This document shows, piece by piece, positions 33,095 to 40,553 of a stretch of 64,000 nucleotides of DNA (the stretch's first letter is position 1; each line of letters starts with the position of its first letter). The stretch spans positions 186,001 through 250,000 of the forward strand of contig NZ_JAVESS010000002.1 of the NCBI RefSeq assembly GCF_034006445.1, given 5' to 3'. The notes beneath the pieces were generated by a model. That model did no database searches and had not been told where the DNA came from. It saw nothing but the letters and a program-made list of their open reading frames with translations. The translations under genes were made by a program, and so were the position numbers. The DNA is from Desulfovibrio sp. (GTDB taxonomy: Bacteria; Desulfobacterota; Desulfovibrionia; Desulfovibrionales; Desulfovibrionaceae).

Positions 33095-34084
33095 TTACCT
33101 GGCGCTCAGCAAGGCCGCCTGGCGCACGGCCTCAATGAGGCTGTCTTCACTGGCTATGCCCTTTCCGGCAATGTCAAAGGCAGTTCCGTGGTCCACGGAA
33201 GTCCGGATCACGGGAAGGCCTATGGTGATGTTCACGCCATCGGCAATGCCCATCACCTTGATGGGCCCGTGGCCCTGATCGTGGTACATGGCAATGACAA
33301 TGTCAAAATCGCCTCTTCCGGCTCGGAAGAAGAGCGTATCCGACGGCAGCGGGCCTTCCACATCCCAGCCCTTGGCCTGCGTGGCTTTCACAGCAGGAAG
33401 GATCTTTGTTTCTTCTTCGCCATTGCCAAACAGGCCGTTTTCTCCGGCATGGGGATTAATGGCGCAAACCGCGATACGCGGATTGGCAATACCCGTACGC
33501 ACAAGCGTGTCGTGCGCCCTTGCTATGGTACGCTCCACAAGGGCGGGCTCTATCTTGTTGATGGCGTCAATGAGCCCCAGATGGGTGGTCACGTGCACGA
33601 CCCGCAACGTGGGCGTCATGAGCATCATCGAGACTTCGGGCGTGCCCGTCAGGTGGGCCAGCATTTCCGTATGCCCAGGAAACATGCGCCCTGCCGCGTG
33701 CAGGGCTTCCTTGTTCAAGGGGGCGGTGCAGATGGCCTGGGCCTTGCCCGCCTGCACAAGTTCCACCGCCTTCTTGATGAACTGGTAGGCTCCTTCGCCG
33801 GATATGGGCGACACCACGCCGAAAGGATGCCCCTTGGGAATAACCGGCACATCAATACAATCAATGACGCCAGCGACATACCGCGCCGCATCCGGGTCGG
33901 CAAGCGCATTGACAGTAACCGCGCTGCCCGTGATTTCCGCAGCTTCACGCAGTCGTTCCGCGTCGCCAACCACAAGTATCCTGGTCCATGCGGCCATCTC
34001 GGGCCGGGTCATGGCCTTGACTATGATTTCAGGCCCGATACCGGAGGCGTCGCCCATGGTAATGGCCACAATTGGAAGATTCAA
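33095..34084 (-). CDS. pdxA2: PdxA-family 4-phospho-D-threonate dehydrogenase (PdxA2)
   Basis: 329 aa. It belongs to the PdxA family: ITMGDASGIGPEIIVKA at the N-terminus, ICTAPLNKEALHAAG, the metal ligand region FPGHTEMLAHLTG, INPHAGENGLFG, AMYHDQGHGPIK and RTSVDHGTAFDIAG. Classical PdxA works in vitamin B6 synthesis; members next to a DUF1537 kinase (PdxA2) instead oxidise and decarboxylate 4-phospho-D-threonate or -erythronate to dihydroxyacetone phosphate. The start codon overlaps the kinase stop (ATGA), so the second role is favoured. It is the last gene of the kdgT-otnK-pdxA2 unit. Confidence 0.9.
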   Translation of the reverse strand: MNLPIVAITMGDASGIGPEIIVKAMTRPEMAAWTRILVVGDAERLREAAEITGSAVTVNALADPDAARYVAGVIDCIDVPVIPKGHPFGVVSPISGEGAYQFIKKAVELVQAGKAQAICTAPLNKEALHAAGRMFPGHTEMLAHLTGTPEVSMMLMTPTLRVVHVTTHLGLIDAINKIEPALVERTIARAHDTLVRTGIANPRIAVCAINPHAGENGLFGNGEEETKILPAVKATQAKGWDVEGPLPSDTLFFRAGRGDFDIVIAMYHDQGHGPIKVMGIADGVNITIGLPVIRTSVDHGTAFDIAGKGIASEDSLIEAVRQAALLSAR

Positions 34085-35340
34085 GCCAGTTCTCCTTTAT
34101 AATTAGCAGCGCGTATATATTCCAGGCATCTGGCCAGGGTATGCTCGGAACCGAACGAACCGGCCTTGGTGATAACGGGCAAGGCGTGCCTGCCCAGGGT
34201 CAGACCAACGGGCACGCCGCTTTCAACCTCGGTCACAAGCTGTATGCCGTGAATGCCGGCGCGGGCCATGAGCATGGCGGCCGTTTCGCCTCCGGTGGCC
34301 ACAAGACCGCCTGAAGCCTCAAGAACGCCATGCAGGGCTGCCGCAAGACGGCTGGCGAGGCCGCCGCCCTTGGAGAGGTCAGGATCGTCAACCTCGACAA
34401 TTTCCGCCACAACGTCACGACCAGCAAGCAATGCCTCCCGGATTACCTGCCCGCGCGCTTCAAGTGCCGCATCACTGGCGGTTGCCAGTTCGGCGGGCGT
34501 AAAGGGCACGTGGAGCGCGGGTTTCGTATCCAGCACAAACCGCAAGGCCTGGCGCGAAACCTTTACCAGACTGCCCACCACCATAAGGATGCCGCGCTCC
34601 GTTGGTGGAACGGAAATGGTCACGCCACCCCGACCCGGAGCGGACATACGCGCCAGCGGCACGGCAAGGCCCCCTGTTCCCGCGAAGAAAACCCTCTCTG
34701 CCAAAGGATAGGTAGCCTCGGCAATGATTGCAAGATCATCGGGCGTTTGCGCATCACAAACAACGCCGTCAAAGCCTTTATCCATGCAGTCACGCACCAG
34801 ATTCATGATTCCGTCAGCGCCGCTCCGCACCACATCCAGGGTAATGCCATACGTTTTTACGCCGACCGCACCAAGGTTTTCCACCAGATTGCCGCTGGGG
34901 TAGGTGTGATCTCTTGCCCAAACCTCAGTGGCTTCAAGGGGCTCGCCGTTGACCAGAACGCAGCCATTGACCGTTGTTCTGCCCGTGGCCGGAAAGGCGG
35001 GAGCCATAATCAGAAACGCAGGGCCGCCGAGCTTGCGCAGCACTTCAATGGTGGCTGCGGTTTCCGCCATGGGCTGCCCGCGCATGAGGGAATCGAGCTT
35101 TTTGTAAAGCCGCATGGGCCGGACAAACCGCTTTTCCAGCAGGCAAACATGCGCCTTTGCCGCCTGCGCGGCCGAAAGGGCCCGGCTTGCCACATCCACG
35201 GCCACGACTCCGCCGGGCACGTCCGCAGCCTCGCCGCCCTCAAAAATCACTGACGCGGGCATGCCGCTTTTGGCAAAGGCGATGGCGCAATCTGCCGCGC
35301 CTGTGAGATCATCCGCGACAATAAACCAAGATGGATTCAT
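34081..35340 (-). CDS. dtnK: Four-carbon acid sugar kinase (DUF1537), D-threonate/D-erythronate kinase type
   Basis: 419 aa. N-terminal FIVADDLTGAADCAIAFAKSG and YKKLDSLMRGQ form the sugar-acid site; APAFPATGRTTVNGCVLVNG follows. The C-terminal ATP domain has ILMVVGSLVKVSRQA, GLVATGGETAAMLM and GVPVGLTLGRHALPVITKAGSFG. DUF1537 kinases phosphorylate four-carbon sugar acids at C4. With PdxA2 directly coupled downstream and no oxidoreductase beside it, the D-threonate kinase (DtnK) role is the most likely; the D-erythronate version cannot be excluded. The permease gene lies 63 nt upstream. Confidence 0.88.
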   Translation of the reverse strand: MNPSWFIVADDLTGAADCAIAFAKSGMPASVIFEGGEAADVPGGVVAVDVASRALSAAQAAKAHVCLLEKRFVRPMRLYKKLDSLMRGQPMAETAATIEVLRKLGGPAFLIMAPAFPATGRTTVNGCVLVNGEPLEATEVWARDHTYPSGNLVENLGAVGVKTYGITLDVVRSGADGIMNLVRDCMDKGFDGVVCDAQTPDDLAIIAEATYPLAERVFFAGTGGLAVPLARMSAPGRGGVTISVPPTERGILMVVGSLVKVSRQALRFVLDTKPALHVPFTPAELATASDAALEARGQVIREALLAGRDVVAEIVEVDDPDLSKGGGLASRLAAALHGVLEASGGLVATGGETAAMLMARAGIHGIQLVTEVESGVPVGLTLGRHALPVITKAGSFGSEHTLARCLEYIRAANYKGELA

Positions 35341-35403
35341 AGCGTTCCCCTGTTACGAACCTGCGACGGATGCGCCCTTGCGACCGCTCGCAGGCATCCT
35401 CGG

Positions 35404-36378
35404 CTAAGCCTCATTTTCATCCGGCAAATCCTTGGGAGCTCCAAAAACTTTGACTCCCCACGCGGTGACAATGGGGGTGAGAATGGCCGTGACCACCACG
35501 CAGGACGCCACAAGCACTGTCGCCTGCTGCGCGGCAGGCGCATAGACGGGATTGGCCTGGGCAATGATCATAGGCACGGCAGCGGCGTTGCCAGCGGTTG
35601 AGGAGGCGGCCAGTCCGGCAACACCAGTGCCTCCGGTCAGGCGATCCCCGATAAAAAGAACTATGCCGGTGAGCAGCACAACGCAGACGCCAAGGCCAAT
35701 GCCAAGCAGACCCGCATTCCAGACCTTGGAAAGATCAAGCCCGGTGCCGAGCGCAAAGGCGAAAAACGGGATGAGCACCGCAGGAGCAGCTTTGAGAAAA
35801 TCCCTCATGTCCTTGTCAAGGTTGCCAAGAATCATGCCCAGAACCAGGGGGAAGATAGCGCCAACCATCATCTGCCAGGGAAAGGCCGAAAGCCCGGCTA
35901 CGCCCAGTGTTACCATGGTAAGAAATGGGCCGGACTCAAGACACATGATGGAGTATGCGGCAACATCCTTGGGTCTGCCGTATTGCCCCATGAGGGCCAT
36001 ATACAGCCCGCCGTTGGTGTCATTAAGGGCGGCCACTATGGCCAGAGTGGAAATGCCCGCAAAAAAGCCTTCTTCCACCGGGGCCTCGCCAAGAAACTGC
36101 CCAACGACAATGCCGATGATCGCGGCCACGCCCACCTTGGCCATAAAGAGAACTCCCCCCTTCTTGATAATGTAGGGGGTTGTTTTAAAACTGATGGTCG
36201 CACCCATGCAGACATAGTAAACGGCCAGAATACTTGTGGCTCCGGTAAAAAGGCCGCCAGTAAAAGAACCAAAGATTTTGGGCGTATTGGGAAAAAAGGT
36301 GTTGCAAAGCGCGCCAAGCAACAGCGGAATGACCATAAGCCCACCAGGAACCCGTTCCATAGTCTTTTTGATCTGCAT
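35404..36378 (-). CDS. 2-keto-3-deoxygluconate permease (KdgT) family transporter
   Basis: 324 aa, about ten membrane segments. [20 protein letters not shown], the conserved [16 protein letters not shown] and [15 protein letters not shown] motifs belong to the KdgT family of sugar-acid proton symporters. I chose the ATG at 36378 (GGAGGG box 7 nt upstream) instead of 36516. First gene of the sugar-acid operon; it likely imports the substrate of the kinase, here inferred to be a four-carbon acid such as threonate rather than keto-deoxygluconate. Confidence 0.88.
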   Translation of the reverse strand: MQIKKTMERVPGGLMVIPLLLGALCNTFFPNTPKIFGSFTGGLFTGATSILAVYYVCMGATISFKTTPYIIKKGGVLFMAKVGVAAIIGIVVGQFLGEAPVEEGFFAGISTLAIVAALNDTNGGLYMALMGQYGRPKDVAAYSIMCLESGPFLTMVTLGVAGLSAFPWQMMVGAIFPLVLGMILGNLDKDMRDFLKAAPAVLIPFFAFALGTGLDLSKVWNAGLLGIGLGVCVVLLTGIVLFIGDRLTGGTGVAGLAASSTAGNAAAVPMIIAQANPVYAPAAQQATVLVASCVVVTAILTPIVTAWGVKVFGAPKDLPDENEA

Positions 36379-36660
36379 GACTGAACCCTCCAGCTGCGTC
36401 ACCGCATCCCGCATATCGGGGGAAGAAAAAAAATGATTGATCTGCGCAATAAAACGACACAAAAAACCAAACGGAACACGCAGAAAACGCGAAGCATGCG
36501 GTTTTCTGGCCCCCACAAAAATTCATAGCAGATTAAGCAGAATGCGCAAGAATTTTTATTTTCCGTGGAATGACACACTTTTTAATTACTTTTTTGCGCA
36601 ATTCACGCATATTATTTACTTCTGGAAGTCTTACATTTATTCCCGCTTCAAGGTATGTTT

Positions 36661-36669
36661 TGATATAAC
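36661..36669 (+). promoter_or_regulatory. Extended -10 promoter of the DeoR-family gene
   Basis: TGATATAAC matches an extended -10 (TGnTATAAT-like) with no good -35. A start near 36676 would leave a leader of about 14 nt that still includes the AGGAAGG ribosome site. The rest of the 36379-36689 gap is AT-rich and should hold the operator for the divergent operon; I could not identify a clear inverted repeat. Confidence 0.45.
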
Positions 36670-36689
36670 CACGTACAGGAAGGATAACT

Positions 36690-37475
36690 ATGCGGCGAAG
36701 CAGAGAACGGCGTACGGCCATGCTCGAAGCCATCGCGAGTGGAGCCAACGACATAAAATTATTGGCTGAAAAATTTGGAGTTTCATTTTCCACTGTACGG
36801 CGCGATTTGCAAAGGCTCTCCAAAGAAAAAGCCGTGGCCCGTACCTATGGCGGCGCAATGCTTGCGCCTTGTATTCAGGAAGAAAACTATCCCGTCCGCG
36901 AATGGCAGCACCGCGCGGCTAAACAGACCATTGCCGAGGCTGCGGCGGCTCAAGTTGGGGACGGAGAAACCATCATCCTGGACGGTGGTTCCACCATTAC
37001 CTCCATGGCCCGCTTTCTGTATGACAAAGAGCTTACCGTCATTACCAACAATATTAAGCTCACTGCCATTCTTGCGGATGCGCCCAACATAAAAACCATC
37101 TTTCTGGGCGGCTCCATCAGGCCAATCAGCATGAGCGCGTACGGGCCTTTTGCCGAAAGCGCCCTGCGCTGCCTTACGGCCGACAGGGCTTTTACCAGCG
37201 GCAATGGCCTCGTCGCCGACCGTGGCCTGTGTGAAGCCACGCTGGAACAAATATCGCTCAAGCTTCTCATGATGCGTCAGGCCAAGGAAACATTCGTCTT
37301 GGTTGACTCCTCCAAACTGGGCTGCGCGTCGCAGCCGATCTGGGCGCAACTGCCGCTGGACTGGACCCTTGTCACGGACGCGGATGAAGATCTTTGTCAG
37401 CCTTTTGCGCAGGTTGGAGCCAGGCTGCTCTGCGTCAATGCTTCCGGCTCAGATGGCGACGCCAGGGAAGAATGA
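36690..37475 (+). CDS. DeoR family transcriptional regulator
   Basis: 261 aa. N-terminal winged helix (IKLLAEKFGVSFSTVRRDLQ, the DeoR signature), followed by a DeoRC sensor domain with DGGSTITSMARFL, ITNNIKLTAILA, FLGGSIRP and LVDSSKLG, which binds a phosphorylated sugar derivative. Divergent from the kdgT-kinase-pdxA2 operon; it most likely represses that operon until a phospho-sugar acid appears. AAGGATAA precedes the ATG. Confidence 0.93.
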   Translation: MRRSRERRTAMLEAIASGANDIKLLAEKFGVSFSTVRRDLQRLSKEKAVARTYGGAMLAPCIQEENYPVREWQHRAAKQTIAEAAAAQVGDGETIILDGGSTITSMARFLYDKELTVITNNIKLTAILADAPNIKTIFLGGSIRPISMSAYGPFAESALRCLTADRAFTSGNGLVADRGLCEATLEQISLKLLMMRQAKETFVLVDSSKLGCASQPIWAQLPLDWTLVTDADEDLCQPFAQVGARLLCVNASGSDGDAREE

Positions 37476-37522
37476 CGCGCCAGCGGCTCCATCGGTGACG
37501 CAATAGCCTAATTTTACTGTGA

Positions 37523-37812
37523 AATACTTTGTGGGGGAGGGACCCTTTTGCAAAAGGGTCTCCTCCCCCACACCCCCACCCCCTAAAAATCTTAGTGTAT
37601 CTACGCATCACACTAGAGCAGTTTACGAATGAAATGATTTAACTGCTCTGCAAGGATTTTCCTGGAAATCCTTGCCACGAAATGCGGGCAGGCAGGCTTT
37701 TTCCCGCTCTACGCGCGCATTTCAAGCGGTGAATGCTCTAAGGCCTTCTGAATTGGAGCGGAGGTTCCAGAGGCCGCGACTTCCGGGCATCACACCATCT
37801 CGAGCCTATTTG
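37523..37812 (+). repeat. A-element copy 6 with an inserted B-element in its tail
   Basis: Plus orientation, 48 nt after the DeoR-family gene. TACTTTGTGGGGGAGGG, ACCCTTTTGCAAAAGGGT, CTCCTCCCCCAC, CACCCCCTAAAA, then at 37614-37740 an AGAGCA..TGCTCT-bounded insert, then the tail (CTGAATTGGAGCGGAGGTTCC, CATCACACCATCTC) as in copy 3, where the insert is absent. Confidence 0.85.
37614..37740. repeat. B-element in the tail of A-element copy 6
   Basis: Bounded by TAGAGCA and TGCTCTA. Internal stems: AGAGCAGTT / AACTGCTCT (37615-37649) and CAAGGATTT / AAATCCTTG (37651-37674). Absent from the equivalent place in copy 3 at about 15222. Confidence 0.75.
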
Positions 37813-37833
37813 CTCCAGCCCCCATCATAAAAA

Positions 37834-37869
37834 CGAAAAGGCCCGTGGCAACAGCCACGGGCCTTTTCG
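37834..37869. terminator. Bidirectional terminator between convergent genes
   Basis: Stem CGAAAAGGCCCGTGG / CCACGGGCCTTTTCG around a 6-nt loop. It lies between the plus-strand DeoR gene unit and the end of the minus-strand flippase gene, and can serve both. Confidence 0.85.
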
Positions 37870-37895
37870 TATCACTCAACCAAGACGCCTGCTGA

Positions 37896-39449
37896 TCACG
37901 TTTTTTTATGCCGCCGCGCGCGAGCGCGTAAAGCCGAGCGCCACATCCATGAAAGCACCAGCCCCACCGCAATGCCAATAAAGGCATAGGTGTTGCGCGT
38001 GGCGTTGGGAGCGGCATTGGCCCACCAGTTGGCCGAATGGCTCCATGCCGTATGGTATAAGGTCCACCCCAGAGCGCCAACCAGAACAAGTACGGCAAAA
38101 GCTCCTCCCAGCCAGAACAGGGGGATGGGTTCCTGCCAGAAAAAGGACGTCCTGTAAAAGCGCCTCTTGGCCACGCACAGTGCCAACAGAACCACGCACA
38201 CCATTGAGGCCGTCAGCCAGGAAAAACCGTTGAGCAACGCGCCCACAATACCCAGGCACAAAAAGACTACAGCCATGCGAAAAGCACGCGCCTGTCTGCG
38301 TTCCAGTCCGTAGGAGACGAACAGCAGAGCCGCGCCCGACAGACAACTGACAAAATGTCCTATGGTCGTCACATGATAGGGGCCCATCATATGCAGCATG
38401 GCAAGGGCATGACGCCCCAGGGGCAATGTGGACGATATGAGCAGAATGACACCTGCCGAAAAACACATATAGGCAGAAATGGTGTGTGAAAGCAGCGAAA
38501 GCCAGCGCCCCGTGCTGCGCAGCATGTCGCGCCGCTGGCGCACTTCGTAGACAGCCAGCAGCAGGGCCGCTGCCAGCAGGGGAATGATGAAATAAATGAG
38601 CCGGAACAGCAGCACGGCGGCAAAAACCATCTGCTCGTGCGATGTGTGGGTAAGATGCAGGATAACCAGTTCAAAAACGCCCACCCCGCCAGGAATGTGC
38701 GTCAGCACCACAGCCACCTGCGCCATGAGATAGCTTGGCAAAAAGTCTATAAAGCTTATGCCCATATCGCTGGGCAAAAGCACATACATGCAGGCGGCGG
38801 CTGCCACAATGTCAACGCCGGCCACCAGAGCCTGCGCAATGGCTATGCGTGGCTGCGGAAAAACGAATTCCTTGCCGAAAATATGCACAGGCTTGCGGAT
38901 GAAGAAACAGAGGGCCAGATAGGAACAGGCAAAGGCAAAAAGAATCACGCCCAGGATGCGCACGTCTTTCAGGGGCATCCTGACCAGCAGTTCATCGGGG
39001 ATAATGGGGGGCGAAACCATAAAGATGACGCCGCACAGCCCCAGCGCCCCTACCCAGAATGTCACGGCCAGCATGAGCACAAGGCGCACAATATCCGACA
39101 GCGAAAAGCCCCATGCCGAATAAAACCGGTAGCGCACGCTGGTGCCGCCCAACAGGGCGCCAAAGTTGTAGCTCACGGCCTGCCCCACAAAGGACACAAG
39201 GCCCACGCGCGGCAGGGGCAGACTTTTGTGGATGGCCTTGAGGGCCAGCCAGTCATATCCCACCAGAATTATGTAGTTTACCACCATCAGCGCCAGCGAC
39301 AGGGCGATGCGCCCACTGGATATCTGGTTGAGACTTTCGCGGATCTGGGCGACGCTGTAACTCTTGAGCTTGTGATACAAAAGATATACCGCCAGCAGAA
39401 AAACGGCGGAGATCAATAACGGCCCGATATATCGTAAGTATTTTTTCAT
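37896..39449 (-). CDS. MprF-type flippase-domain membrane protein (UPF0104/LPG synthase TM family)
   Basis: 517 aa with about 13-14 membrane segments. The stretch VGQAVSYNFGALLGGTSVRYRFYSAWGFS matches the conserved core of the N-terminal flippase half of MprF, and THIPGGVGVFELVIL is the second typical motif. The C-terminal aminoacyl-transferase domain of full-length MprF is absent: the protein ends in a basic tail (RARARRHKKT). It may flip a lipid across the inner membrane, with a separate or no aminoacylating enzyme. It stands alone, convergent with the DeoR gene. Confidence 0.82.
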   Translation of the reverse strand: MKKYLRYIGPLLISAVFLLAVYLLYHKLKSYSVAQIRESLNQISSGRIALSLALMVVNYIILVGYDWLALKAIHKSLPLPRVGLVSFVGQAVSYNFGALLGGTSVRYRFYSAWGFSLSDIVRLVLMLAVTFWVGALGLCGVIFMVSPPIIPDELLVRMPLKDVRILGVILFAFACSYLALCFFIRKPVHIFGKEFVFPQPRIAIAQALVAGVDIVAAAACMYVLLPSDMGISFIDFLPSYLMAQVAVVLTHIPGGVGVFELVILHLTHTSHEQMVFAAVLLFRLIYFIIPLLAAALLLAVYEVRQRRDMLRSTGRWLSLLSHTISAYMCFSAGVILLISSTLPLGRHALAMLHMMGPYHVTTIGHFVSCLSGAALLFVSYGLERRQARAFRMAVVFLCLGIVGALLNGFSWLTASMVCVVLLALCVAKRRFYRTSFFWQEPIPLFWLGGAFAVLVLVGALGWTLYHTAWSHSANWWANAAPNATRNTYAFIGIAVGLVLSWMWRSALRARARRHKKT

Positions 39450-39597
39450 AACCTGCTATTGCATAAATGCGGCTGATGCCCGGAGCGTTCTGAAAACATT
39501 TTTTAACCATATACGCTGTGCCAGCACCACGCAAGTGTCAACTGCATCCCATTAACATCGTTATCTTACTTACAGGGCTGGAATTTTTTTGCAGGGC

Positions 39598-39626
39598 TTG
39601 ACCGAAATCTGAGCAGAGGGTAATGT
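39598..39626 (+). promoter_or_regulatory. Probable greA promoter
   Basis: TTGACC (39598-39603), 17 nt, TAATGT (39621-39626). It would create a leader of about 275 nt ending in a terminator hairpin just before greA. Confidence 0.55.
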
Positions 39627-39864
39627 GGAAGCCTGGTAAGGGATTTTACTCCCTTCCAGCCTTGGCCAGAGTGGTTTCGCTATATACGGTAGCTGCTCGG
39701 CGTGTATTTTCCGGCAAAATTCACGCCGCGAGATTGTCGCAAGGCCAGATATTTTGCCTCAAGGCGGCAGCTCAAGCGCTCTAGACGTTCCTGCGGGCAC
39801 AGCTGGGTTTTTGCCGGGCAGCCAGATTTTACTCGTAAAAAACACTTTTTGGATAACGCATGCT

Positions 39865-39892
39865 CCGCTGCCTGGGCAGCGGCGCTTTTTTT
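39865..39892 (+). terminator. Intrinsic terminator/attenuator in the greA leader
   Basis: Stem CCGCTGC / GCAGCGG with loop CTGG, extended by GC/GC across a mismatch, then seven T (39886-39892). It ends 17 nt before the greA start codon, so transcripts reaching greA must read through it. Confidence 0.85.
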
Positions 39893-39909
39893 GCGTTGTG
39901 AGGTTCATC

Positions 39910-40398
39910 ATGACTAGCATCCCCATTTCCGTACAAGGCTACAAGGCTCTGGAAGACGAACTGGCCCGCCTGAAGAGCGAGCGCCCGGCCATTATTCAGG
40001 CCATCAAAGAAGCCAGAGAAGAAGGCGACCTGCGCGAAAACGCCGGCTATGACGCCGCGCGCGAGCGCCAGGGCATGGCCGAAGCGCGCATCAAGTACAT
40101 TGAATCGCGCATGGCTCTCTACCAGGTTATCGACCTCGACACGCTTCGTGGCGACAAGGTCATTTTTGGCGCAACCGTTGAAATGGAAAATGTGGACAAC
40201 GGCGAAACCAAGACCTACACCATTCTGGGCCCCGACGAGGCCGACCCCACCAAGGGTTCCATCTCTTTTCTTTCGCCTGTGGGGCAAGCCCTGCTGAGCA
40301 GGGAAGTGGGCGATGAAGTTTCCGTGGAAATTCCGCGCGGTCGCGTCACCTATGAAATCACTGGCATCACCTTTAAAGGCAGCAAGGCCCTCAAATAG
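39910..40398 (+). CDS. greA: Transcription elongation factor GreA
   Basis: 162 aa. The N-terminal coiled coil (YKALEDELARLKSERPAIIQ.., KEAREEGDLRENAGYDAARE) carries the acidic tip that enters the RNA polymerase secondary channel and stimulates cleavage of backtracked RNA; the C-terminal domain (GPDEADPTKGSISFLSPVGQ, GDEVSVEIPRG) follows. The start is the ATG at 39910 behind GTGAGG; the in-frame extension upstream crosses the terminator and was rejected. An intrinsic terminator directly upstream suggests control by attenuation. Confidence 0.97.
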   Translation: MTSIPISVQGYKALEDELARLKSERPAIIQAIKEAREEGDLRENAGYDAARERQGMAEARIKYIESRMALYQVIDLDTLRGDKVIFGATVEMENVDNGETKTYTILGPDEADPTKGSISFLSPVGQALLSREVGDEVSVEIPRGRVTYEITGITFKGSKALK

Positions 40399-40553
40399 CC
40401 ATCGAGCTGGGGAAACGCTGATTTATTCCGTTTGGCGGTTTTGCTTCACTTTTTCGAAGCAGTCGAGGACGGAAGAGTCCACTCCTGCTTCAAAAAAAGA
40501 TCGCGCCTTGCCAAGCGAAATAACGGCGCGTTTCCAGGAGGCTTTTTGCTTCC

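Noticed and set aside
36379-36516. Longer N-terminus of the KdgT-type permease
   Set aside because: The extra residues are unlike the family and the GGAGGG ribosome site lies directly before the ATG at 36378.
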